A stretch of DNA of 64,000 bases, taken from Ptychodera flava (taxonomy: Eukaryota > Hemichordata > Enteropneusta > Ptychoderidae). Below are positions 32,158 through 44,200 of this stretch, piece after piece. The notes under the pieces were generated by a model. The model searched no databases. It saw nothing but the letters and a program-made list of their open reading frames with translations, and was not told the origin of the DNA. Position 1 is the stretch's first letter. Each line of letters opens with the position of its first letter. The stretch lies in the NCBI RefSeq assembly GCF_041260155.1, contig NC_091928.1, positions 47,331,637 through 47,395,636 on the forward strand. The letters run 5' to 3'. The translations under genes and the position numbers were made by a program.

Positions 32158-35100
32158 TCATCTTTTGCCATTGAAGAGACCTAATTTTGGAAGATGAATA
32201 ATGGTTTTAAGTGTTGTCAATCCAATCAGTGCTTTGATTTTTTGAAGACAATTACTTTTCGTACCATGTAAATCTTCACCGGGATTGCTCTCAGCTCTAG
32301 TACCACCTGTCTGGCGTCTTCTATGCATTTCCTGAAATTGCAACTATCATGCAATATGCATCAAAATGGATTGTTTTGTTGAGATTATCAAGTGTATATC
32401 CGGTGTTTCAGAAATAGAATGACATGATACTAACTTATTTCATTTTCTCCAGTAATCACAGCATAACAATTAAGTGACAGTGCTGAACCTTCTTGTTGGA
32501 TGGCATTTTGTAAAGAAATGTGCAGGTGGTGTTCCAGTAAAACCAACTGTCATCTAATGTAATTCAGTGAGAAATTATTACAAGTTACTGGACACCTGTC
32601 ATACATGAGGGATCATCACTTAAAGGGAAAAGTTAAAAACTCACCTTTTCATGTTGTCTGATGCAGCCAGCAGTTTCAGTAATGCAGTGCCTCTGTAACG
32701 AAGCAATGCTCTGTCTCATCTGTTGATGGGCTTTCTGTAATTGGTGAACTCTCCTTTGGTATGACAGAATTAGATATGACTTGACGCACCTCATCTGGTA
32801 AAGAAAGATCTTTAACCAGTTATTCAATATACAGAATTATTTTGTATGGTAATACTCTTGAAATATTACTTGTATTTTACACTCATTCAATGCACAACAA
32901 AAAAATATCAGTAATAATATTCTTCTTCACCCACAAATGATGCAAATTAGTCACTTGCTATAAAATAATATTTGATATTGAAAATTGTTTTCAGGCAATT
33001 TGCATATTTTATGCTAAGCTTGGAAAAGCACTGCCACAGGATATGAATAGAAGTTGAGATGACGCAAACCAATAGGCCACTTTCATGACCCCTGAGCCCT
33101 GAGTGACCTTACAATCTGGTATTTCTGTTGGTATGGCATCATACAACCTTCAACTTTTCTCCCTTTGTGACTAATAAAATCCTAAGTTTGTTCAAGGATG
33201 AGTTGGAGTACACAAATTTCAATGATCAAAAGGTTCACGGTTGCAGAGTTTGAACTCAAATTAGTAAAACTTATACCAACAAAAATGCCAGGATGTAGGG
33301 GTCACACGGGGGTCATGAAAGTGGCCGATTTGTTCCACTCATTTGGACCTGCTTTCCAATTGAACATTTCACATATAAATGAAATTCCTGCACTGTTCAT
33401 TACAAAATATCATATTATCCTCATACTGACATTATTTACAACCCTTTTCAGTGTAGAAGTCAATATTACACAATGTCTAGTTTTCCTACACGCTTGCAAT
33501 GGTGGCGTGTTCGGCGGCAATACCGGCTACGCATGTTTTGAATGCTATGGAATGATATTGAGAAACTTGAAAACGGTTGAATATATCGACAGTATGAAGA
33601 TAATATGACATTTTGAAACAATCAGTACAGGCATTTTATTCAGATGTGAACATTTTCATCTTGGAAAAGCAGGTCCAAACGAGTGAAACAGAAATGGACT
33701 ACATGTCTCTACTTCTCTTCATCGCAAATTTTGCATGTTTCAGTTAAAAGGATATTTTTTTCAGTATTTTTGTAAATGTGCAAAAGTGCATGATTATTGT
33801 TCTCTTCATCGCACTTTGCAGCACAGTGCTTGTAGGTGAAGCCGGTCGAAACAACCTAACGCCCACATGCAAAGCTACTATTATATATGCTTCAAATTTT
33901 AATCCTTCACATTGCTGTAGTCTCCTGCCAGAAAATACTTACCTGCGGATTACTTATCATATGGTATTTCTTGTGTATTAACCTCTTGTGAATCCTCTGT
34001 AATTGCACTGTTTTACAGGTCAGTTTTTCTATTGACTTTTGCAGAGTTTGGTACTGAAAAGTAAACAGACATTTTTATCGCTTGTTCTTTTCTGATCTTT
34101 AGGATTTATAATGCAGATGCAAGAAATATAAAATACCAAACTTGATATTGAAGGCACTGTCAAATTCCCATGCAGTATTCAAATATTCATAAGGAAACAG
34201 CAAGGAACTTCAGAAAAGCTGATTTAATGCACAGCAGTGTTCAAGCAGTGTATATATCCAGATGAAGTGCTGATCAAATCTCTTCACTTCCCTAGGAAGA
34301 TATGAACATTGCAAGGGACATTGATAGGGACTTCTCAACATTGGTGTTTTACAATTTTTTGCATCTGCAGCAAAGGGTTACTGTCTGTAATTTCTGACAA
34401 TTCTTCGCTATTTTTCTTCTGTGTATCCTTGTTTATAACGTTTCTTGCTTCCTAAAATATCTAGTTTTCTGCTTGTTAATACAGGATGTGGTTGTGTATG
34501 GTCTGATTGTTTTTTGTCGTCAAATGACTTTAAATCCAGATGTAAATTCAATTTTCAACATTAAACAGCAGTGATTGTACACAAATAAGTCGTGTTCATT
34601 GGCTAAAAACTTACATTATCATGCTTTACAGAGTTTGACGAGAAACTACACTTGATACACAGGACAAAATAATAAAAACAGGGGAACAGTTATCGATAGT
34701 ACAGCTTTACAAATGTAAATACATTTTCTGATTCCAAATGATACCGAGTTACTCCTACATGAGAATATATAGGCACTGTATAATAATATCTAGCAACTGT
34801 ACAGTTGGAAATGGAACAAGCCAAATTAATTTCCATGATTAGTCTTTAATATTTTATTCAATGTCTACCAAACATAATATCCACAATGAAAACCAGAAAC
34901 CTCTTTTCACCTCATAATTTGCACAACGATGCAATATTCTGCAACCATGCAAAAACACTTTACAAAGTTTGTAAGCAATGATTTGTTGGCAGAAAAGGTA
35001 AAGGGAAAGTCCTGTTGAAATACAGTGTTTTTTCACTAAACCTCTAAAAACCTATGTGCATGGGATGTGAAACAAAGAATTCATCACTGTGGCCTAATTT

Positions 35101-35213
35101 AAAGGATAAACTATATGTACTTATTTACAGAAAATTTACTCGTAAGTTTCTACCTCCAATATTTTCATCCTTACCTTGTTGCTCAGCCGCCTGGCTGGAA
35201 CCTCTATGAAACA
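32158..35213 (-). CDS. Possible minus-strand gene, last three exons (unknown product)
   Basis: A chain of open exons with good splice signals in compatible phase 0: 35213-35175 (after ...CATCTAG, before GTAAGG), 32794-32645 (after ...TTTACCAG, before GTGAGT) and 32331-32158 (after ...ATTTCAG, ending TGA). Exon two encodes a Gln/Arg-rich helix likely to form a coiled coil (SYQRRVHQLQKAHQQMRQSI). The last exon is basic. I do not recognise the family. A THAP- or transposase-associated coiled coil is conceivable given its place inside the 10.4-kb inverted-repeat segment. Upstream exons were not found, and the spliced length would be only about 120 codons. Confidence 0.3.
33073..33328. mobile_element. 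Foldback MITE with GCCACTTTCATGACCCC termini
   Basis: 'taggccactttcatgacccc' (33075) is mirrored by 'ggggtcatgaaagtggccga' (33309); the arms remain partly complementary inward. About 255 bp, non-coding. Confidence 0.6.
33778..33981 (+). CDS. Small ORF with signal-peptide-like N-terminus
   Basis: 67 codons. It begins MQKCMIIVLFIALCSTVLVG, a textbook n/h/c-region signal peptide with a plausible cleavage after GEAG. A short Cys-containing stretch follows (PTCKA, SHCCSLLP). A splice acceptor (GGATATTTTTTTCAG) lies just 5' at about 33763. No family is recognised and there is no homologous copy elsewhere in the window. A chance hydrophobic frame in AT-rich sequence is the main alternative. Confidence 0.25.
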   Translation: MQKCMIIVLFIALCSTVLVGEAGRNNLTPTCKATIIYASNFNPSHCCSLLPENTYLRITYHMVFLVY

Positions 35214-35342
35214 CTAGATGAGAAAAACAATGTCTGAGGCCACACATAAAATTAACCCATTGAACATAAATCATGCACAGAATTTGAGTTGAGATGTACC
35301 AGCTCACTAATGTTGACTAATTGTTACCGGGTAATTATATAT

Positions 35343-35457
35343 ATTATAGCCCAAACATGGAACTATGTGCACGAGGGTAGGTGACCATTTGCCCGACGTA
35401 AGGAGGGCAAATGGTCTCCTGCCCCGAGGGTACATAGTCCCTTGTTTTGGCTATAAT
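35343..35457. repeat. Foldback element with ATTATAGCC arms
   Basis: Left arm ATTATAGCCCAAACATGGAA..., right arm mirrored as ...TTTTGGCTATAAT, with GACCATTTGCCC/GGGCAAATGGTC near the centre. Similar in style (TATAGCCC, CGAGGG) to the hairpin at 63643-63834. Confidence 0.75.
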
Positions 35458-35670
35458 GTTTTTATTACATGCCTCTCTTACAAATATTTAAGTACTGTAC
35501 AGGTATTTACTCGACCAATAATATGCTGCTCTTCGAGAGTACCTCAATGGCCCCTCCCCATCACAGTTAAGCTCTGTGGGACAGTTGCTGTTGTGATTTA
35601 AGTATGCCCATGCTACAAGACGGAAAATACTTTTAAGCTAGTACGCACCTTGAAATTTAAGTTTCTCCGA

Positions 35671-35820
35671 TCACTTATAAATTAAGGTTAAGGTTTCTAT
35701 TTGTGCGAGATTGATCATATCAAGATTGGTATCAAAATGAATGTAGGGTTGATCATCCAGGATATCACTAAATGGTTGAAGTAACTTCACATTGTCAAAT
35801 GCAATAACACACCATTCCAG
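35671..35820 (-). CDS. Exon-like fragment with RNA polymerase I RPA43-like motif
   Basis: After a strong acceptor (CTATTTCTTTCAG) a 49-codon frame reads VIAFDNVKLL...DILDDQPYIHFDTNLD before a TGA at 35673. IAxDNxK plus DIxDDQxxIH resembles the N-terminal fold of Pol I subunit RPA43 (POLR1F). The expected continuation is missing: the frame ends where FxxPxxGxxxxGxVN should follow. Either a pseudogene or retro-derived exon, or chance resemblance. The frame is the only open one of the three. Confidence 0.25.
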   Translation of the reverse strand: MEWCVIAFDNVKLLQPFSDILDDQPYIHFDTNLDMINLAQIETLTLIYK

Positions 35821-37516
35821 CTGAAAGAAATAGTATTTGTTGTGTATTACTGTAGTTGCAAGAAATAATGTTGCAAGGATGTTGATAAGTCCCTATCAGT
35901 TTCCCTGGCAATATTCTATGTATATTTTTTATCAAACTTCATTATTTATTATTTCAATCCTACGGAAACAGTAAGGGATTTAAAAAGATGTTTAGATAAT
36001 ACAAAGCAGATGCAGTGTACATATACAGATGTAGGCCATTAATCTCTTCACTGTTTTCTTAGCAGATAGGAATATTGCAAGGGATATTGATAGGGACTTA
36101 TCGTGATTGAGTAGAGCATGCTCTATTAGTCAAAATTCCTGTATTAGGGGCAATTTCACTTAATGTTACAAAACTGCTTGAAAATAAAAATAAAAATTCA
36201 AAAGCCAAAGTTTTAAATATTGTCAAAAGTTAAAAAAAATGCATCCAAATAGTAAATGAATCACAACAGTCAACACAATAGAGGTCAATCTACGTCGTTC
36301 GGGCCAACAAAATATCAGAAATAGCAAAACTATGAATGTATGGATGATAAATATATACGTTGCCATTGGCAACAACCTGACGCTACACAGGCCGCACCAG
36401 AAAAAAATCTGGATAAATCTTTTGGGCACTCAGAATTATACAGTTTTTTGCAGAACACTTGTCAAGGATCCTGTTTTCCCTTCAGCGATCTTATTTTTTC
36501 GTAAAATGCCCAATTAAATTTTGCGATCGAGAAAAATTTGGACCAAACGACAAATTTGTGTCCAGGTTGCACGATAACCACTGACTCCAAAGTACGAAGT
36601 TTTTCTTGAAATTTCCGTTGATAATCTTATCCAATGATTTTGTTCTTGTATTCTCTTACTTGTTACACACCAGTTACTATCGACACATTTTTTGTCAATG
36701 ACACCTCAGAAATATTCAGAAAAACCACTATTTTACGTGCCTGTGCGACACCGACGTCCTTTAAATCTCCCGCTCTGTTAACAAAACTGCTGGTGACGTC
36801 ACAAATTTACATAGCATAGGACCGTGACCTCTGTAACGACCCCCTAAGAGTCATTTTATTATGATGATAGCAAAGTATTATTACGATCTCACGGCTCGAA
36901 TATGAATGGAAAAAAATCACTGTTGTAATTTTCATTTATAATTCAATGTCTGCGTGTGCTACGATGGAATCCCACTTTCTGTAATTTAACTTGTAACTGA
37001 GGTACACGGCTATGCGTTGCGCGGTAAATTCCGTTTTAGGTTACTTAGGTGGCCTCATTCGGAGTTTTCCCCTCCCTCCTGCTAGCAGCTGAAGGAGTTC
37101 TGTAAACAGTTCAGCGCGTTTGTAAGACGACTATGGAGAGTTCGGACAGCGATATTTCTGACATCGAGTATTAATTTTCCCCGACTGAAATCAAACCATA
37201 CTAATTTGAACCAAGATATCATGAAAGCATCTCCACACATCGTTCATATTTGGTTGTTTGCGTTTTGTGTATGATTCCACGAAGGGAGTCACTGTGCTTG
37301 CACAGACCCCGAACTGAATTGGAGACACTGAGTGACCCTGCGATCCTTCAACGCTACGTTTCTAAAACATAGTTTTTCTTTACCAGTCGCTTAAAATTAA
37401 TTTTTGGTTCGTGAATGATACGGAAGGATTGACTGATTGATGTGTACCATAGACCCTCGAGGGTCTATGGTGTTACCATGTAAGTCGAGCTTGGCCAGAT
37501 CTTTAAGGTTGCGAAA

Positions 37517-39120
37517 TCTCCGATATTTATCGGAAAATATTTATTCGCGATTCGACAAATCTATAGTGTCGTCTATTTTTCGAAGTTCGTTTCGAACTTA
37601 TGAAGTCGGGCTTACTCAGATCTACAAAGTGATGAAATCTCCGATATAGTGGATATTTGCCCGCTATTTAAAAAAGACAGTATCGTCTATTGTTGTAAAG
37701 AATGTATTTCATACAAGACCAGCCAAAACTCCCGATGATGTCCGATATGTCCTCTGTTCAAGTCCCGATCGATCGCCAAGTAAAAATGTATTACCTGTAC
37801 AGAATGTAATTCGTGCAAGGCCCTCCCAAACTCACGGTGATATCCGATCGGCCCTCTCGACGAAGTCCCGATAGTAGTGTATGAAAGTTCGTGTGGACAT
37901 TTAATGAACAAATGCTTTGCATGTAAAACATGTATTTCGCGCATGAATAAATCTAATAATGTAAAACATACAGTATTCTTGACTACCGGCCATGGATGCT
38001 ATTTTTGAACTTAGAGTCGGACAGAGGTAGTCGGATCTGTTAGGTGGTGAAATCTCCGATATACATCGGACATTTACCCTCAATTTGACAATGTATCGTC
38101 TAGTATCAGAGTTAAAGTCCTAAGTCGCCGATATTTATCGGATAAATATCTTATTTCGCAGACCCGGCGTGCCGACACCACACAGTGCAAGTAAATCTAG
38201 TGACAGTTTTCGGACAGGGTAGTGAATTTCGCTCAAAGCCGTTTCATAAATGACGAGCACTGCGAAATCTTATTACCATATCCTTCGAAACTTTATTGCG
38301 CTTATCCTCAAACTGTTGACAGGACGGAGTGTTATTTAGGGGGTCAAAGTTGCCAAATTGTTGACCCCATGTTGAGTGCGTAGTAATTGGACTGCTATCG
38401 CAGTAATCGGACGTCGTATTTCGAATGTGATTATAGGGGCTAAATATTGATATTTTGAAACTTCAAACCCCCGATTTTCAATTTCGATGTGTTTAGAAAA
38501 CTGTTTGTAAAAATATGTGATAAATTAGTTACGTCTAATCCATGGACGACGCAACTATAAGCTTATTTCGACGTGTATGGCGCTTAAATATCGGACATGG
38601 GCTGTCTCTGTGTGTTGCGTTCGACACCTTGTATCGAACGGTGTGGCTAAGTTTGTAGCCCGAAATAGCTTCTACCGAAAAAAAACAGCGTCACTTGACT
38701 TAATATACTGTCACATGACTTGTAAAACACTATCAATACAGAGCGAAGTGAGTACAACGAACAGCATGTCATTAAATGTCCGAAAACCGAGGTCGTCCGA
38801 AAACAGCCACACTGAATCGTCTGCATTAGTCTAGGAGTCCCGGCGCAATTGATATTTATCGGGTAAATATAATATCGGCGATTTGTCAGACCCGCCGTGC
38901 CGAGACACAATAGGCGAGAAGTCATTCCAGTATATCTTGTTATATCAATATTACCAGATATAGTCCCGAAATTGACTATATTTATTGGGTATATATCGGC
39001 GATTTCGCAGACCCGGGCTGTCGAGATAAGAGACGCTTTGTGTAGTTTCCGTCTTCGGATTTTAGAGTCCCGAAATCGCCAATATTAATATTTATCTGGT
39101 TTAAAACCGGCGATAGTAGG
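37517..39120. repeat. Degenerate array of palindromic GATATTTATCGG-type units
   Basis: At least seven units share a core such as 'cgatatttatcggataaatat' flanked by 'agtcccgaaatcgcc' and 'cgcagacccggcgtgccgaga'. Clear copies begin near 37517, 37630, 38045, 38118, 38843, 38960 and 39065. Spacing is about 75-120 bp within clusters. The region is CpG-richer than the window average and makes up most of the extra sequence in the right arm of the 10.4-kb segment. Confidence 0.7.
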
Positions 39121-40049
39121 CTGACTCAGCATGTCAAGATACGAACCGCATTGTGTAGTATAGTCTTGTATCGGTATCAGAATCCCGAAATCCCTTATAA
39201 AACAATCATCATGAAAGAAGTAGAACATAACTTTTTATCTTTTAAAGATTTTAAAACTCGCCCGACTTTCTTTTAGCCACTGTCTTCGAAAAAGCTGTTC
39301 TGTGGGACGACGATAAAAGCTGACTCAGTTTGTTCTTCCTTGGGTGATTTTTGCACTCAAGTGAACAACAGTTAATCATTTTTTATGCTACTGAGCATAA
39401 AAGAGTCGTAACGTGCAGAACTGCACTGCTGCAGTCATAGACTCCAATGCTTTGGTAAGCTGTTACACACGTTCGTGTATCGCCGATGACGTCACGCACG
39501 CTCCTCCCATGAGCCCTTTCGCGCCCATGGAATTCCGAGCTCATTTCCATAAATGTCGTCTACTTCAATGTCCCTTTTCGTCGCTCCGTAGTCGTCGGCG
39601 CGTGCAATTATGTTGCAAATTTGAGCTGCATTTATTCAAGGGTGACTTTGGAAGGGATAAACGGTCAATGTCGCTGGACTTAGGTTTCCCTTTAATAAAT
39701 TAAGCAGTTGAATCATTTTGAGTAAAGTAATTGATCGACTGTCCAGTTGACGCACAGTTGTGATACCTAGGTCGCATTGTAAGTTGTTGATTGAAAGATG
39801 TTTGCTAAATTACGTGACCAAAGAAACTAGCACCACTGAGGGAAAACATCATTTTTTTAATGACATAAAGTTTGAAAAGTTACAGAAATTTTAAATCGAC
39901 TTTTACAGGAAGTTCATTGAAGGACCACTCTTGATGCTGACATTCGATCTTCTCGGTTTTCGCTAACCGTTTAGCGAGCTACTTTTCATTTAATTTTTCC
40001 ACTAGTATAGTGATACTAAAATAGGATGTATTTCTGCTTCAGAGTCAAG

Positions 40050-40125
40050 TATGGTATGTGATCATAACTTATCAAATACACTGTGTTAATTTGACAATGT
40101 ATCGTCATGGAGACCGACGGTACGC
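40050..40125 (-). promoter_or_regulatory. Candidate SECIS element of the deiodinase-like selenoprotein
   Basis: Minus strand: ATGA at 40108-40105; then, after one C, the strand GATACATTGT (40103-40094) pairs over 10 bp (with G-U wobbles) with ACAGTGTATT (40084-40075). The apical loop is CAAATTAAC with AAA placed 12 nt after ATGA, and the 3' half of the quartet is TGAT (40074-40071). This matches a type 1 SECIS: AUGA, helix II, apical adenines, NGAN. Helix I is weak: only GGTC/GATC after a small internal loop. It is 1.16 kb past the stop codon, within the range known for deiodinase mRNAs, provided the 3' UTR extends that far past an AATAAA at about 41192-41187. Confidence 0.5.
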
Positions 40126-40257
40126 GCAACTTTATCTGAAAACTTGTAATCCCAGCTAGTGTTAGTGGAATGATCCTGGGGGACCAATATTTGGAATTTT
40201 TCTCCACAGAGTAGGCACAGGGTGAGCGACCTTTTTGAATTAGTAAATTGTAGTTAA

Positions 40258-40601
40258 GGTAGAATGTGCCTCGGGGCCAGATATTCGGACATTCAAACTT
40301 TATAATCCTTTCTGATTTAGCACTTGTGGGGGTTAATTTAAAGGTCTTGGCGCAAGAAAACTCTTTACCGTCTTATTTTCTCCAAATCCAAAATTTTATT
40401 TTTCTCCATAGAGTTGAGACCGTGGCGGCAGCCATTTTGAATTTCAAATCTAAAGCTTGGTCAGTTTGTTCCTCTAGTTCCAAACTTTGCACTGTGATCC
40501 CCGATTGTTATTACTGATTTTAAAAGAGAATGATTGAAATATTTCCTTGAGGAAAGTTTGAGGAAAAGTTTACGAATATCAGCTTCGAGGCGCATACTAC
40601 C
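40258..40601. mobile_element. TTAA-site MITE (GGTAGTATGCGCCTCGG family) in the putative deiodinase 3' UTR
   Basis: TTAA at 40254-40257 and 40602-40605. Ends GGTAGAATGTGCCTCGG and CGAGGCGCATACTACC, 344 bp. It lies between the stop codon and the candidate SECIS, so if the SECIS call is right this MITE is carried in the transcript. Confidence 0.85.
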
Positions 40602-41271
40602 TTAATTCGTTTTTCTGATTCAAAACTTCACACGATGATTCATACGATTCTTCTTTCCGAAAAATATAAAACGTAAGTTTAAACTGAAGTGACTCGCAAG
40701 CGATGGCTTACCATTCTGCTGCACAATTGAATCGGAAATGGTAAGAGTATGTTGAAATTTCAACGCCGATCACATTTGGGCAATGTCCTCTTGCCTCTAC
40801 TTATTATGTGCCTTGATGGATATCATCAGAAACTTGACAAGCTTACAATTTAATCATTCTTTCCTCTACAACCTCAACTGTTTAGTTCAATCATTTTTAA
40901 AAATTAACAATTCAGAATTACGGTTTTCACTCATTTTCTTGTTAGGGCGATATTTCTTTTCAGCCGGGAAAATAAGTATTCTTTTTACATTTCGTAATTT
41001 CAAGTTCTGGCATGTCGCGAACCTAACTGCAATTCAACTCGACAAAAATAAACCCAGTATTCCCCTGGAGTTCAATCAAAGCAGGGGCTTAAAGTTCTGC
41101 TGGCAGAATAATTTCATAAGTACACATATTTGTGCTCGATTTGGCCCATCACAGAATCCCTGACATAAAATACCGATTTTGTAAATTTATTTAACAAGGG
41201 ATTAACCAAGTATATATAATTAATTAAGTGTATATCAATGTATTTTGAAGCTGTAACCTAAAGTTATTTTC

Positions 41272-44200
41272 CTATTTTTTAGCCGGAAACCTGACCTCTA
41301 ACCATTCTCTCAAAAAATCTGTCATCAATTTGTAAGGGTCATCGCACTGTTTCTGTATGGTGTTACCGATGTAGGCCATTTTGCCACCCTCAATGACGTA
41401 GGCGCGGTCGGGTGCCGCTGCGTAGGCGTTGGCGAACGCGTCGGTCATCGGGTCCACAACCAACCTGACTCTGCTCAAATCTTCGGCGTCGGTCGTGAAA
41501 GTTCGGAATTTGGTATCGGATTCGATGAGGTTCCTGGAGTAAAGAGACGGAAAAGGAGATTAGTTGGCGGTTTTCAGTCGATTATACCGAATATGTGTAC
41601 AATTATGATGACAGAGGTTAAAAATAATGAAAATTGGTACACCACAGGATTCCTGAGAGGGGTCGTCGGTGCTGAAAGCAGCCTTCCGAGGTACGACCAC
41701 GTGCAAAAACATGTCATTTGCAATTCAACTGGTCCAATGGACGACTTATATACTTACATACGGCACTTGTACGATAAAACACGCATTTCGGGACAAGTCA
41801 TGAACTAACTTGAAGGACCAGTTGACTTATGCGTACTTTCGTAGTGGTCTTTTGATCGAATTATGAGCGGATTTACTAACCCCTGATTGCGTATGTAGAA
41901 CCATAGCAGTAGAAGGCCCCTCCATTCAACTGTCTATTATGGTACAACCTTGTTTGACATGTTGCATTTGATCTTTGAAAGTTAGCTACAGAACTGCATC
42001 GTTTATTTGCAAACTGTTGATATGTTTTCCAAGTTTACTTGTGTACTTTATCTGATGTAATGTAACATGAACTTGACCATTAATTCGCCTTTTGTGAAAA
42101 GGATACAGAAACCATCTGCCTAATTACGTCATCACTACCTGAGCCAATCACAGAGAGGGAGAAAGGCGTTTTTCTTTAGGGTCTATGATAAAACCGAGTA
42201 AACTACCTTGCAGCGGCGAGTCTATCCTCGAGATTGTCGTGGTGGTTCATCGTACTGAAGTTCTCTCCTAGCGTCCAACCATCGCGAGGATGAGCTTCGA
42301 GGATGTAGATGTACAGAAATTCGGCCACGTTCTTGTAGTCGCTGTGCAGTGAAGACAGGGCGCCACTATGAACAATGGCCTGAAATTAAGAAAACGAAAG
42401 CAATGCCAGTTTTGCTGTGCCACAGAAGTACGCGTTGAAAGATTGCGTGTTGGAACCGTGATAACCACCACAGCGGAAGGCACTGACTCAAACACAGTGC
42501 AATGGAAGCAACTGATGAGCAAGAAAATTGACAAGAAACATCACACAAAATACATAAGGAAACTTCTGTAACCTCCATAGTTTCATGCATCAATAGAGAG
42601 GATCGGAGTGTTCGAGAATTAATACTTATCCAAGATTTTCTGCACGATGCAAAATATGAAATATAGAGCGAAAAAGTTGGATTTATGTTTTTTTTCATAA
42701 TAGTAAAACTGCGTGAGCTCAATTGAACTCCTACGCAGTAGAGGGATTGCAATAACTTAGCTCCGTCATTTATCCTCTGTCTTTAGGGATTAGGATCTAG
42801 CCTCGTAATTTTAGACAAAGTCAAAGCCTTCTCTCTACAAAATAAGCATGTATTCCTTATAGGCAGCGAGTTGGGTTAAGAAACCTTACTTGATGGTACG
42901 ATAATTGTACGTTTTGGTGATATTCTCATATTTCTTTTGTGGGAAAAGTACAACCCCCCCCTACAACAAAAGTATTACGAAAGACAAAGCATTAGTGTTG
43001 TAAACACGAGTATTACACCGTGCAGATGTACTTTTGAATCTTGCCGTCGTGCCAAAGTCGGTTGTTAACTGTAATATTCAAAAATGTAAGTTGAGTGGTA
43101 GACACTTTGACAGGAATTTAGTTGGAAAACAAGAAACCGGGTTTTACAAACAGGACGAAAATGATGGAAATGCATCAAAGTCACAGACAATGGGGCTTTA
43201 AATTCCTACAGTAAGTTTGCCACTTACCGCCAACGGAGGTCAGGAAATTGAGCTCGCAATGACCACCAGAGGGCGTTCCTTGTTGATATGTAGTTTGGAC
43301 AAGGGTATTTTTTCTTTTGTTTGGAAGTGAAGAAGTTCAACATCGGGTCTCTCGTCACCGACTCTCAAGTCTCCCACTCTGACTTGTGCTCCGTACGGTA
43401 GGAAACAAGAAATCAATTCTGAAATCTAAATACAATAAGACATTCTTTTACCGCATTGAGATTACACCCATTCCAGTAATTCCACAATGCATTGCTGCGC
43501 GCGTTTAAAGGGGAAGTTTACCAAGGATGATTTTTGCATATGTGCTAGCCTTGTGGTCACTTGCCCAGGAAAATCTATTTTCGCCATTTAGAACTAGCGC
43601 GACTTTTTACAAAAACTGATAAAAATAGTACAGGAAGTTGCATTTTAGGGCTTCATCGACTCCATGTAATTTGAATCATGGGGAAAAAGCGCCATGTTTG
43701 GCGCTTGCATCACGTGATATGGAAGAGACCATCTTAATATGGGTATGGCATTGTCCACTCACCCACGCTCAAACAAGGCGTATTTACATAACTATTGGTT
43801 ATACTGAGTGTCCTTTCATAAACGATGAATCACGTATAATAAACTGTCCACAAAGCTAGCACATATATAAAAATCATCCCTGGTGAACTTCCCCTGTAAA
43901 ACTCGTTATACACACGTAAAACAACAAATGATTTTTTGTAGAAATATTGTATCACATTATCCACTAATACAGTTCACGAAGCTAAAAATGTCGTCAAGTA
44001 CTGAATTTACTTACCTCCTTGTCGTTGCCACAGTTTTGCCTCAACGTTTTCAGAAACCTTTCGGTCAGTTGATTGGTATCGACTCCGTACTCGGCGAAGG
44101 CGACCGAGGCCACCTCGTGTTCTATGTCCATCATTATACCTAGCCACTTCGATGCGTCAGAATTCTGCGGGTCGCAGCGTTGGTTGAATTTCTGCATGGT

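Larger units (their letters stand above)
29307..39702. mobile_element. 10.4-kb segment bounded by 222-bp near-identical inverted repeats
   Basis: 29309-29530 and 39479-39700 are inverted copies with only about two visible differences (termini TTTATTAAAGGGAAACCTAA). A second inverted pair further in ('aggagggaggggaaaactcc' near 29756, inverse near 37060; 'acatttgtgacgtca' near 29800, inverse near 36790) shows the arms were longer; the right arm has about 2.2 kb of extra sequence. No clean target duplication is visible. This could be a large TIR transposon or an inverted duplication. No transposase or polymerase domain was recognised inside, so it is not assigned to a superfamily. Confidence 0.55.

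Noticed and set aside
36223-36429. Minus-strand hydrophobic frame with two possible membrane segments
   Set aside because: No start context, homologue or splice support; such frames are expected in AT-rich DNA.
41050-41118. Alternative SECIS anchored at ATGA near 41116 (minus), close to the stop codon
   Set aside because: Hairpins are present (CCCCTG/CAGGGG, AGCAG/CTGCT) but they do not place ATGA and an NGAN quartet at the base of one helix with apical adenines.
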